27,180 nucleotides of DNA, taken from IMG/VR virus record IMGVR_UViG_3300009183_000314, positions 1 through 27,180 of that record. One strand, given 5' to 3'. Both the position numbers and the translations under genes were made by a program. The stretch is from a virus. A model generated the notes under the pieces. That model saw only the letters and a list, made by a program, of their open reading frames with translations, was not told the DNA's origin and did not search any database. Shown here piece by piece: positions 1-6,656 of this stretch. Position 1 is the first letter of the stretch. Each line of letters begins with the position of its first letter.

Positions 1-457
1 GAGGACCAATGATAAATCTACGGATTGGATTTTCTGGTTTCTTGTCTTCACCGATCGGATCTTCAACAACAAAACCTTGGAAGATGTAACTACGTTTCTT
101 CCAATACTTACGACCCATTTCCTCTAATGATTTATCTTTAAACCAACCACGTACTTCTGACAAGATTGGACAAACTGTACCATCATTGTACATTTCCACA
201 CATGGAACTTGTACCTGTACTGGACGTGAATCTGTTTCACCTTTGATTCCAGCAAATGGTAATTTGATCATTGCACGTTCTACCCAGAAGAATGTGTTGT
301 TCGGATTGCCATCAGGAAGTAAACGGATAACCGCTTCTTTGCCTTCTTGCATATTCCAGTGTGGGTAAATTGCGTTGTCGCCGCCGCCTGTTGATTGTCC
401 TGTGGACTTTGATTGTGCTTCTTGAAGTTTCGCACGAATTTCTGCTAATGTAGCCAT
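1..457 (-). CDS. 32: Single-stranded DNA-binding protein gp32, N-terminal part (runs off left edge)
   Basis: The first 152 residues of a T4 gp32-type protein, which coats ssDNA during phage replication, recombination and repair. Seen: an N-terminal Leu/Lys/Glu-rich helix like the gp32 self-association region, a Gly/Ser linker (residues about 18-27), then a core with EAVIRLLP near residue 41, matching the T4 'AVIRFLP' strand. The T4 zinc-site spacing is partly kept: C86 and C96 are ten apart like T4 C77 and C87, but the residue matching T4 C90 is Leu99 and no His matches H64. The start at 457 is supported by a GGAGG ribosome site with 8-nt spacing. The gene has its own sigma70-like promoter. 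The acidic C-terminal tail lies outside the window. The family call is firm; the zinc statement is an alignment by eye. Confidence 0.9.
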   Translation of the reverse strand, partial: MATLAEIRAKLQEAQSKSTGQSTGGGDNAIYPHWNMQEGKEAVIRLLPDGNPNNTFFWVERAMIKLPFAGIKGETDSRPVQVQVPCVEMYNDGTVCPILSEVRGWFKDKSLEEMGRKYWKKRSYIFQGFVVEDPIGEDKKPENPIRRFIIGP

Positions 458-513
458 TTTATATGCCTCCTATGTTATGCCTAAAATGTTTTATGCCTTG
501 TACGCATAGTATT

Positions 514-542
514 ATTATGCGCTTTTTATTTATCAAGGTCAA
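514..542 (-). promoter_or_regulatory. sigma70-type promoter for gp32
   Basis: On the minus strand TTGACC (537-542) is followed after exactly 17 nt by CATAAT (514-519). It lies about 60 nt upstream of the gp32 start. The spacer itself contains GATAAATA, a T4-late-like motif, so early/middle and late initiation could overlap here, as T4 gene 32 is also read at both times. The second part is inference. Confidence 0.75.
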
Positions 543-579
543 CGATTATCTGATAATTTTTTGAGTGTGTTTTACCAAA

Positions 580-975
580 TCAACCGTGGACTTGTCTGTA
601 CTTCATTAATGCTAACTGTCTTGCCAAAAACAGTCGCCATTGTATATATTCTGATAAACCGTCTGGGTTATCGTCTGTGATATGAGTGTGTATTTTCTGT
701 AGATCTTCTCGGCGATATGTCGTGATGATATCATCGATTTCGAGAAAGTCGTCTTCCCAGTCATCAGCAAATGCAGTAATCTTATGCGGTTTGCCTTGAA
801 ATATCTTAGGCTTGCTTATCCGCTGGACGCTTACACGGACCCGTCCGCTTTGTGTCGCAGTCAGGGGTTGGGCAACGGTAACTTTGGGCTTCCCAATAGT
901 TTCGGTCCCATTTGCTGCCAAACTTGTCATTGCTATCGTTATGATCAGTAGAATAAATTTTACTGAGCGTATCAT
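580..975 (-). CDS. Small exported protein of unknown function
   Basis: A 131-residue protein not recognised from any family. Seen: a Sec-type signal peptide (basic MIRSVK, then a hydrophobic stretch to about residue 18, with a likely cleavage near the SLAA sequence at 18-21), a basic middle region (about 40-65) and an acidic helix-prone segment (about 70-90) ahead of a C-terminal part rich in Arg, Leu and Gln. No cysteines. It should act in the periplasm or outer envelope of the infected cell. The start at 975 has GAGG seven nt upstream. It stands between the 60-residue exported protein and gp32, has its own promoter and no obvious terminator, so transcripts may run into gp32. Two exported proteins side by side suggest a small module acting on the host envelope (inference). 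Confidence 0.7.
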   Translation of the reverse strand: MIRSVKFILLIITIAMTSLAANGTETIGKPKVTVAQPLTATQSGRVRVSVQRISKPKIFQGKPHKITAFADDWEDDFLEIDDIITTYRREDLQKIHTHITDDNPDGLSEYIQWRLFLARQLALMKYRQVHG

Positions 976-1020
976 GGTGTGTCCTCATTAACATATCAAT
1001 CCCCTTTACAGGTCTATACT

Positions 1021-1049
1021 ATAATAACGCCTTACCGAGACAAAAAGTT
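1021..1049 (-). promoter_or_regulatory. Putative promoter of the 131-residue exported protein gene
   Basis: Minus strand: AACTTT (1044-1049), 17-nt spacer ending in GCGT, then TATTAT (1021-1026). The same AACTTT, 17-nt spacer, GCGT and TAT.A. arrangement is found in front of the 60-residue exported protein gene at 1326-1354. The predicted leader is about 40 nt. Confidence 0.5.
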
Positions 1050-1063
1050 TACAGAAATTTTAG

Positions 1064-1077
1064 CCAAAAGAAAGGGC
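1064..1077. repeat. 14-nt direct repeat, copy 1
   Basis: CCAAAAGAAAGGGC, identical to 1379-1392. It forms the U-tract and first stem arm of the terminator here. The two copies bracket the 60-residue exported protein gene with its promoter. Confidence 0.8.
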
Positions 1078-1090
1078 TCCGAAGAGCCCT
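1064..1090 (-). terminator. Rho-independent terminator after the 60-residue exported protein gene
   Basis: Minus strand: AGGGCTC, TTCG loop, GAGCCCT, then TTCTTTT. A 7-bp GC-rich stem with a stable UUCG tetraloop. It begins 6 nt past the stop codon at 1097. Confidence 0.9.
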
Positions 1091-1096
1091 ATCATA

Positions 1097-1279
1097 TTAC
1101 TTCTTAGCAGGTTCTGCTTTCTTTTCTTCTTTCTTAGCTTCTGTTTTTGCAGGAGCTGCGTCTTTCTTAGCTTCTACCTTTGCTGGAGCTGCTGCTGGAG
1201 CTGCTGGAGCTTTAGGTGCGTCTGCTGCGAAAGCTGCTGATGCGAAAAGTGTTGCGATTAAAGTTGCGATTAATTTCAT
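1097..1279 (-). CDS. Small secreted Ala/Lys/Pro-rich protein (probable moron)
   Basis: A 60-residue protein with a classic signal peptide (MKLIATLIATLFASAAFA, cleavage expected after AFA at residue 18) and a mature part of about 42 residues made only of Ala, Lys, Pro, Glu, Asp, Val, Thr, with repeating KxEAKK-type units and a basic tail. It should be disordered and strongly charged in the periplasm. Small exported proteins of this composition are common in Betaproteobacteria, where their role is mostly unknown; I base that on general familiarity. The start has AGGAAA upstream (spacing about 8). It has its own promoter and own UUCG terminator and is bracketed by a 14-nt direct repeat, the layout of a moron acquired as a unit. 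Function not known. Confidence 0.8.
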   Translation of the reverse strand: MKLIATLIATLFASAAFAADAPKAPAAPAAAPAKVEAKKDAAPAKTEAKKEEKKAEPAKK

Positions 1280-1325
1280 TTTAAAGTTTCCTTTATATAA
1301 ACACAGGCAACATTACCTGCGTACT

Positions 1326-1354
1326 TATATAACGCTTTTGCTCAAATGAAAGTT
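1326..1354 (-). promoter_or_regulatory. Putative promoter of the 60-residue exported protein gene
   Basis: Minus strand: AACTTT (1349-1354), 17-nt spacer ending in GCGT, TATATA (1326-1331). Same architecture as the promoter at 1021-1049. The leader of about 40 nt carries the AGGAAA ribosome site. Confidence 0.5.
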
Positions 1355-1378
1355 GACATCTTGGCTAAGATATTTTGT

Positions 1379-1392
1379 CCAAAAGAAAGGGC
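1379..1392. repeat. 14-nt direct repeat, copy 2
   Basis: CCAAAAGAAAGGGC, identical to 1064-1077, 315 nt away. It is the U-tract and first arm of the terminator at 1379-1404. Confidence 0.8.
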
Positions 1393-1404
1393 ACCTAAGT
1401 GCCC
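1379..1404 (-). terminator. Rho-independent terminator after the 605-residue structural gene
   Basis: Minus strand: GGGCAC, TTAG loop, GTGCCC, then TTTCTTTTGG. It lies 22 nt past the stop at 1427 and would insulate the late packaging block from the small exported genes. Confidence 0.85.
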
Positions 1405-1426
1405 GATCTAACTGCGACGAATTATT

Positions 1427-3244
1427 TTACATGCCTGCTAATTCTTTCACTCTTGCTAATTCTGCTAATTCTGGATTTTGATCAGTTGATTGTTGTGGAG
1501 CCATTCTTTCGACCATTTTACGAGCAACCTGTTCTGCCTGTTCGCCAAACTTCTTGCCTACCATTGTGGCAACGCCTTCTGGGCCTTTAGGGAATGTACC
1601 TGAATCTTTATCATAAAAGCTGTGAATAAATTCTGCAACTTCTTGAACATTCATTTTCATACCTTTCTGAGCCAGCGATCTTGCACTATCCATTCCTGAT
1701 CTGTTAGGATTGTTTGGTTTCTTAAATGCTGACTTTTCATCAGCATCAAATGGAGCCTCGTCATCTTCCTCATCTCTTTCTTTAGGATCATCGCTGGCCA
1801 TTTGTGGTTCTTCTGCTGGGGCTTCTTGACCTGCTTCTGGCTCTTCTACATAATCTCCGAAATCAAGTTGATCTACAACTTCAGGAGCATTTTGTTCTAA
1901 CCAATCCTTAACCAAGCCGCGTGTGCATGAATCTGGGTCTTCTTTAGACTGTGCTTTAATGGCTTGATCAAGTTGTGGGTCTTCAATAATACCTTTTAGA
2001 CTTTCGATAGCATTACTACCATCTACGCCTGCTGGAAAATGTTGGCCTACAAGTTCTTGTAATTCTTTGAGTGCTGCCTGTTGTTCATCTGGGTCTTGAC
2101 TTTGTATTGCTGATTCTTCGCCTAAGTTCATTGCCCACTGTTCGAAACGTGCAAACGGATCTTCATATGTATCGATGTCCGCTTCTTCGTTGGCTATCTC
2201 TTCCTGAGTTGTCATAGCGACTATGTCGTCATAGCCTAAAGTGTTTTCCTCTTGCATTAAACGATATAATACCGGAAACACAGATGCGATATCTTCTTTA
2301 AAATTACGTACTGTAAATTGATCTTTAAATTGTTCTACTACTTCTTGTGGAATTTCCATTGGTTGTTGAGCCTGGAATGATTCTCTGTATGCCTCATAAT
2401 GACTTTGTTTTGATAATTTTGCAATTGTTTCACGTAGTCGATTTAATTGTTCTGTAGATCTTTCAACAACATTATTAGTATCGCTATTCATTAGATCGTT
2501 ACGAACAACATAGTTACCAAAGCTCTTGAGTTGAGCGATTTCTTCACTCATACGGATAATACTTTCACCGATCTCATCATATGGTTTACCGCCGTTAGCA
2601 ACGTGACGCTGCATAGCACGGGCACCACTCAAGTGAATGAAAGGATATTTGAATCGTTCGCCGTCTTGATTTTCAACAAACAAACCTGCAATATTACGAC
2701 TTCTTGCACCCGGTGCCATGTCGTCTTGCAGTGCTTGACTATGTTTAATAATCAAACGTGTGTTTTCTAATTTTTGATAGCTAACGGTTTTAGATCCGTA
2801 TAGGCTGCTTTCACTCATAATACTTTCTCCGACAGGTGTTTGTACTGTATTCATTTCTGGTTTAGGTTGTGCGTATTGACTTAGAAACTCATAATCTCTT
2901 TTATCGAGATTATCTTTAGCAATATCGCGAGTATCAAAATTCAATAGTCTACGCTTGGCAAACATACGCAATTCTTTTAGGAAACCGTACCAGTTATCTT
3001 TTTGTGGATCGTCCATACCTTCAGTAATTCCGTTACTGAAGTAAACTTTCATTGAATTAGGTTCTGCTAAACTGATACTAACATGCCCAATTGGGTTTTC
3101 ACCTTCCATATAATCAAAATCAAAGAATCTTGCTTCTTCTGGATTGATAGTAATTTGACCTGTTTCCGCACCAAGTTTTAACCCGGTGAAGCGGCTTCTA
3201 ATTTTATAGAATAAATCTGTTGCGATATTGTTTCTTGCGTCCAT
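1427..3244 (-). CDS. Putative virion structural protein (605 residues)
   Basis: A large protein next to terL, of a type I associate with T4-like marine phages, where it is usually listed as structural; I cannot give it a T4 name. Seen: a folded N-terminal part, a Gln/Glu-rich helical middle, a strongly acidic low-complexity linker (about residues 465-505, EEDDEAPFDADE within it), and a conserved-looking C-terminal domain with FIHSFYDKDSGTFPKGPEGV. The longest open frame opens with TTG at 3259, but I choose ATG at 3244: a late-promoter motif ends 5 nt before it, exactly as at seven other late genes with 4- or 5-nt spacing, and the TTG lies inside that motif. No Shine-Dalgarno. It is followed by a terminator at 1379-1404, so it is its own transcription unit or the tail of the terL unit. 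Confidence 0.75.
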   Translation of the reverse strand: MDARNNIATDLFYKIRSRFTGLKLGAETGQITINPEEARFFDFDYMEGENPIGHVSISLAEPNSMKVYFSNGITEGMDDPQKDNWYGFLKELRMFAKRRLLNFDTRDIAKDNLDKRDYEFLSQYAQPKPEMNTVQTPVGESIMSESSLYGSKTVSYQKLENTRLIIKHSQALQDDMAPGARSRNIAGLFVENQDGERFKYPFIHLSGARAMQRHVANGGKPYDEIGESIIRMSEEIAQLKSFGNYVVRNDLMNSDTNNVVERSTEQLNRLRETIAKLSKQSHYEAYRESFQAQQPMEIPQEVVEQFKDQFTVRNFKEDIASVFPVLYRLMQEENTLGYDDIVAMTTQEEIANEEADIDTYEDPFARFEQWAMNLGEESAIQSQDPDEQQAALKELQELVGQHFPAGVDGSNAIESLKGIIEDPQLDQAIKAQSKEDPDSCTRGLVKDWLEQNAPEVVDQLDFGDYVEEPEAGQEAPAEEPQMASDDPKERDEEDDEAPFDADEKSAFKKPNNPNRSGMDSARSLAQKGMKMNVQEVAEFIHSFYDKDSGTFPKGPEGVATMVGKKFGEQAEQVARKMVERMAPQQSTDQNPELAELARVKELAGM

Positions 3245-3249
3245 AAGTA

Positions 3250-3257
3250 TATTTATC
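3250..3257 (-). promoter_or_regulatory. T4-type late promoter motif, abutting the 605-residue gene
   Basis: Minus strand GATAAATA, then TACTT, then ATG at 3244. It overlaps the terL stop codon. In T4 the late -10 element spans about -13 to -6, which would put transcription start on the A of this ATG. Confidence 0.65.
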
Positions 3258-4842
3258 AAAACCCTGTGCTGATAAAGATCGGCATAGGCAGCTGATCTTC
3301 TGTTAATTTTTCTGTCATTTTATCGTAGATCTTAGGATCCCAATCTGCTAATACATCCGCCATGCGTATGACCAACAGTGTACTGGAAACAAGGTCATCG
3401 TGTTCGCCTGTTTTTGCGCCAAATCCCACTCCGTGTGCCACAAATGTTTTAAGTTCAGAAATCAAAGGCTTAGAATATATCTTCATTTTTCCTGTTTCTA
3501 ACAGATTTTTCAGTTGGCTACAACAGGATATTTTACTACGGTGTGTGGTGTTAAATCCTTTGCGGAATTTACGTACATGTCCTCTACGTATCGGTTCACT
3601 TAAGAATAGCCCGTGGAAGTTTTCCTCTCCGAGATCATTAATAACAATCAGAGCTGCTTCTCCAAGTGTGTTATTTTCAACACTATAGTAGATCTGTGGA
3701 GCACTGCCTTTTTCTACACCTCGATCGTTAATGTAACGACATATTTCTCGTAGATGCTTAACCTGACTTTGTATTGGAGTTAAGTTATGATGCCATTCTG
3801 CTACCTGTTCCATGCTGGGCATTTCGTACACTTGAATAGCACCAAAGTCGCCTCCTGTGCCAAGACTTGGATCAAGTGCCACAAGATATGTGCAACGTGG
3901 ATCAATGTCTTTATACCAACGTGTTTGCCCCATGGTCATTATAGGATCGATACCTTTCATTTCAGCAAGACGTACTGCGTTAATTAAGGTTTCGTCGAAG
4001 ATCAAGAACTCGCAGTCAAATTCACGGCGGAAACGCTCTTCACCGATTTTACTGCGCTCAGTAGCGGCCCACTTTTCGTCACGGTCTGGATGTTCTGCCC
4101 AGTGTGCAAAGTATGGAAAGAATCCGTTAGTACCGAGTGTTTGTTCGTTACCAAATTCATCAAACTTTTTATTTGCTTCAGTCCAAATTAATGCAAACTG
4201 ATCTTCGTCTGAGTTTGGTGTTGATGTAATGATACACTTACCACCTGTTGATAATGTTGGACTTAGGGCAGTCCAAAACTCTTTGGCCTTTTCGGGCGGC
4301 TGTACGAATGCAAACTCATCACAGTAAATTAATGAAAGAGATTTACCACGACCAGTATTTTCTGTAGTTGTTACAGCTTGAATACGTGCTCCGTTATCGT
4401 ATTCAATGGTATTTCTGTTGTATGAATAAACACCAGCACGAATGAAGTCTGGCAGATTCTCGTAACCAAAACGGTAACGATTCATAATATCCTGCGCACC
4501 TTCATACTTGTGAGCAGCGATCAGTACCTGTGCTTCAGGAACAAACATCGTATACCAAAGCAAGTATGCACAGGCACAGGTTGTTTTGCCCATCTGACGT
4601 GGTAACATGGCCACACACTGTTTGTTTTCGTGATAGGCCTGTATTAATTTTTCTTGATAATCGTAGGGGACGAACGGAATACTACCACGCACGGGATGTT
4701 GAATTTTCAAGAAATTCTTAGCAAAATATAATGGTCCGTTAACCGGATCCATACATGCTTCAAGGTGCTTGACTTCCTCAAGAGTATACTTTTGAGGAGC
4801 ATGTGCTTTTTTAATTAAATTACCGTCTAAACTTTTTGCCAT
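3256..4842 (-). CDS. 17: Terminase large subunit gp17 (ATPase/nuclease)
   Basis: The DNA-packaging motor: the N-terminal ATPase translocates DNA into the prohead and the C-terminal RNase H-fold nuclease cuts the concatemer. Seen: Walker A-type MLPRQMGKTT (residues 79-88, Lys86; the same Arg-Gln-x-Gly-Lys-Thr-Thr form as T4), Walker B LIYCDEF (Asp175, Glu176), coupling motif TSTPN (206-210), then nuclease acidic residues Asp324 in VALDPSLG, Glu389 in SVENN and Asp482/Asp483 in EHDDLV, matching the T4 triad D401/E458/D542 in order. At 528 residues it is shorter than T4 gp17 (610), mostly at the ends. A late motif lies 4 nt before the ATG and there is no Shine-Dalgarno. It is separated from terS by two other genes, unlike T4. 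Confidence 0.97.
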   Translation of the reverse strand: MAKSLDGNLIKKAHAPQKYTLEEVKHLEACMDPVNGPLYFAKNFLKIQHPVRGSIPFVPYDYQEKLIQAYHENKQCVAMLPRQMGKTTCACAYLLWYTMFVPEAQVLIAAHKYEGAQDIMNRYRFGYENLPDFIRAGVYSYNRNTIEYDNGARIQAVTTTENTGRGKSLSLIYCDEFAFVQPPEKAKEFWTALSPTLSTGGKCIITSTPNSDEDQFALIWTEANKKFDEFGNEQTLGTNGFFPYFAHWAEHPDRDEKWAATERSKIGEERFRREFDCEFLIFDETLINAVRLAEMKGIDPIMTMGQTRWYKDIDPRCTYLVALDPSLGTGGDFGAIQVYEMPSMEQVAEWHHNLTPIQSQVKHLREICRYINDRGVEKGSAPQIYYSVENNTLGEAALIVINDLGEENFHGLFLSEPIRRGHVRKFRKGFNTTHRSKISCCSQLKNLLETGKMKIYSKPLISELKTFVAHGVGFGAKTGEHDDLVSSTLLVIRMADVLADWDPKIYDKMTEKLTEDQLPMPIFISTGF

Positions 4843-4846
4843 ACTT

Positions 4847-4854
4847 TATTTACT
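4847..4854 (-). promoter_or_regulatory. T4-type late promoter motif, abutting terL
   Basis: Minus strand AGTAAATA, then AAGT, then ATG at 4842 (4-nt spacing). Confidence 0.65.
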
Positions 4855-4883
4855 GAAAAAAATAGGCTCCGAAGAGCCTATTT
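4855..4883 (-). terminator. Rho-independent terminator after the 230-residue acidic protein gene
   Basis: Minus strand: AAATAGGCTC, TTCG loop, GAGCCTATTT running into a T-tract. A 10-bp stem with a UUCG loop, immediately upstream of the terL late promoter. Confidence 0.9.
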
Positions 4884-4901
4884 GGTTTTATTGCATTATA
4901 A

Positions 4902-5594
4902 TTATTTTGCTTTAGCTTCTTCTAAACGCTGTAATAATTCTGCACGAATGTTAGCACGTAGGGTGTCTGTGCTTTCGTATGCGCCAGCAGCCATTGGATT
5001 ATCTCCGCGATATGGCTTACCGCTGAAGCTCTTCTTAGGCTTGTTTAAATCGTTGCCGTCTGGAATAGCTGCACTAATATCTTTATATTCTGGCTCTGAA
5101 CCATTTAAAGAATTGCCAAACGCTTCGTCCTTTTCTTTCTTCTCCATGTCATGGTCATCCATGTCATGATCGCCGTCGTGGTCTCTATCAAGGCCTTTGA
5201 TCTCAATCTCTGGCTCGCCGCCTGGTTTCCCGTCATTGTCTGCATCTAAGTCAGGCAACATTTTCAAAGGTGCTGCACTTGGGGTAATAGAAGTAATAGA
5301 TGGTTCAATTCCTAATTTAGGTAGACCTGGCTCTTCTGCACCTTTCTGATTGATCATGTCTGGGTTAACCTTTGTCATGATCTTCATTAATTCTGCAATG
5401 TCATCTAAGCCTTGTGCATTAAGGTTAACAGTCATTGATGGAGGCGGTGTTTCTTTATGAGCATCTCCCATTGGAGGTGTCATGCCCATTGGTTCGCCGC
5501 ATTCTTCTACAGGTGTATCCACTGTTGGTTGAATAGTTTCAGTTGCTGGCTGATCAAGCTCGCGCATCTTAGCCATTAAATCATTAAAGTTCAT
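4902..5594 (-). CDS. Acidic virion-associated protein with Asp-rich repeats (230 residues)
   Basis: Not a T4 homologue I can name; similar acidic proteins occur beside head genes in marine T4-like phages, so a head/scaffold role is plausible but unproven. Seen: an N-terminal helix (FNDLMAKMRELDQ), a Pro/Met-rich region (about 22-50), a helix around residues 58-85, then an Asp-rich segment (about 112-152) containing DLDADNDGKPG, GLDRDHDGDHD and DMDDHDME, and a C-terminal part with KPYRGDNPMA and a final helix (TLRANIRAELLQRLEEAKAK). The D-x-D-x-D-G pattern resembles calcium-binding loops. The start at 5594 has GGGAG seven nt upstream and lies 1 nt past the stop of the preceding gene, so the two are translated from one transcript. 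A strong terminator follows. Confidence 0.7.
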   Translation of the reverse strand: MNFNDLMAKMRELDQPATETIQPTVDTPVEECGEPMGMTPPMGDAHKETPPPSMTVNLNAQGLDDIAELMKIMTKVNPDMINQKGAEEPGLPKLGIEPSITSITPSAAPLKMLPDLDADNDGKPGGEPEIEIKGLDRDHDGDHDMDDHDMEKKEKDEAFGNSLNGSEPEYKDISAAIPDGNDLNKPKKSFSGKPYRGDNPMAAGAYESTDTLRANIRAELLQRLEEAKAK

Positions 5595-5595
5595 A

Positions 5596-6153
5596 TTAAC
5601 TCCCTATGGCGCTTTTAGCACCTTCCTTGTTTTGTTTAATCTTAGGCAGTTTATATTCACCTTGCCCGTTTTCTTTCTTCTGTTGTTTAGCTGTCTTGGC
5701 CAAATCTTTTAAGAAACCTTTGTTGAACTCAGCACCAAAGTAATCTTTTTGTTTGATTTTGTCAGCTTCTTTGTATTCGCCGTCGGCTAACAATGCTTTG
5801 CCGCTGGGTTCCATGTCTACTGTATTATGATCGATTTCTACAGCGTCTCCGCCGTTTCTTACAATAAAGTTAGATTCTGGAATAAACCATTGTACATGTT
5901 CTGCAATCTCTGGGGCAGTAATTGGATATTCGCACACAACTTCGAAGGTATGTACTTCTACATTGTTTAATTGTGGAAAATCCAACGGTGTTGCTTGGAT
6001 TGGAGTTTTTGATTTTTCGATGATTGCCGGATTAGCTTTGCCAATACAATCTTTTAGGTTACTAACAAAGTCTGCAGGCAATTCACCTGCTACCTTTAAT
6101 CTAAAAGGGTATGATTTTTTGCTTTCAGCAAGATATTCTTTAAAATTCTTCAT
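5596..6153 (-). CDS. Putative internal head protein with a capsid-targeting N-terminus (185 residues)
   Basis: The first eleven residues, MKNFKEYLAES, align without gaps to the capsid-targeting sequence of T4 internal proteins (MKTYQEFIAEA in IPIII): M1, K2, E6, A9, E10 identical and the rest conservative. LAE at 8-10 fits the gp21 prohead-protease rule (Leu/Ile-x-Glu, cut after Glu). I infer the protein is loaded into the prohead and trimmed to about 175 residues. The rest is a mixed alpha/beta region (about 15-110) and a Lys/Gln-rich basic C-terminus (from about 125), suited to DNA contact. No named homologue. The late motif is 5 nt before the ATG; start unambiguous. Caution: similar N-termini occur on many T4-like virion proteins, so the role could be scaffold-related rather than injected. 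Confidence 0.65.
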   Translation of the reverse strand: MKNFKEYLAESKKSYPFRLKVAGELPADFVSNLKDCIGKANPAIIEKSKTPIQATPLDFPQLNNVEVHTFEVVCEYPITAPEIAEHVQWFIPESNFIVRNGGDAVEIDHNTVDMEPSGKALLADGEYKEADKIKQKDYFGAEFNKGFLKDLAKTAKQQKKENGQGEYKLPKIKQNKEGAKSAIGS

Positions 6154-6158
6154 AGTAA

Positions 6159-6166
6159 TATTTAGT
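6159..6166 (-). promoter_or_regulatory. T4-type late promoter motif, abutting the 185-residue gene
   Basis: Minus strand ACTAAATA, then TTACT, then ATG at 6153 (5-nt spacing). It overlaps the terS stop codon. Confidence 0.65.
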
Positions 6167-6644
6167 CCTTTTGACCCAATTTCTTAAGCAATTCGTTACG
6201 ATCTGTAATCACATATCCGACGCCATTTAACACATCGTTAGGATCTTCTGGGGAATCTTTATCCATCTTCAGCTTCTTAAGCTGTAGGTCTACTGCTTTT
6301 AGTTTTTTATCTAATTTGGCAGTTTTAGCAGTGATAGCATTACCCAACATACTCGATGCTACTTCAAATAACCGTGCGCTGTAACGTACTTCTACGTTCA
6401 TGCCGAGGTCCATTAAATCGTCATAGGCTTTTTCTGCTTTATCTGCAAGAAGATCAAGCTCGTCATCACCAAGATCGTTAAGTTCTTGTATCTGCGGCAA
6501 TGTGCTGGTTATTCTTTGAATTTCTCTGCTGGTTTTTTCTATGCTGTCTACTGCCTCGTGGGTCGGTTTTTCTACCGGTAGAGCGACTTCCTCAACAGGT
6601 GTAGATTCTTCAAGATTAAAAAGTTCTTCTAATTTTTTAGTCAT
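6162..6644 (-). CDS. 16: Terminase small subunit gp16
   Basis: The regulator that binds DNA and stimulates gp17 during packaging; in T4 it forms rings through a central coiled coil. At 160 residues it matches T4 gp16 (164). Seen: an acidic flexible N-terminus (about 1-35), then a long helical hairpin: residues 62-80, the conserved-looking DLMDLGMNVEVRYSARLFEVASSML part (76-100; T4 has LMD...HMEVFATLMG), and a Lys/Leu helix LDKKLKAVDLQLKKLK. The C-terminal tail is polar. The call rests on length, helix pattern and context rather than strong identity. It is downstream of gp4 and two genes away from gp17. A late motif variant (GATAAGTA) lies 4 nt before the ATG, with no Shine-Dalgarno. Confidence 0.8.
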   Translation of the reverse strand: MTKKLEELFNLEESTPVEEVALPVEKPTHEAVDSIEKTSREIQRITSTLPQIQELNDLGDDELDLLADKAEKAYDDLMDLGMNVEVRYSARLFEVASSMLGNAITAKTAKLDKKLKAVDLQLKKLKMDKDSPEDPNDVLNGVGYVITDRNELLKKLGQKD

Positions 6645-6648
6645 ACTT

Positions 6649-6656
6649 TACTTATC
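6649..6656 (-). promoter_or_regulatory. Variant T4-type late promoter motif, abutting terS
   Basis: Minus strand GATAAGTA, then AAGT, then ATG at 6644 (4-nt spacing). G replaces the third A of the usual TAAATA; the same variant occurs at 17445-17452. It overlaps the stop of gp4. Confidence 0.5.

Noticed and set aside
549-563. Inverted repeat TTATC/GATAA near the end of the 131-residue gene as a terminator
   Set aside because: The stem is short and AT-only, and for the minus-strand gene the T-run is on the wrong side.
2531-2770. Open frames of 60-110 codons on the strand opposite terL, the 605-residue gene, gp18 and the giant gene
   Set aside because: They lie wholly inside firm genes, have no ribosome sites and show no protein-like pattern; they are shadows of the coding strand.
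3245-3259. TTG start at 3259 for the 605-residue protein
   Set aside because: The TTG and the following codons are the late promoter itself; ATG 3244 fits the motif spacing.
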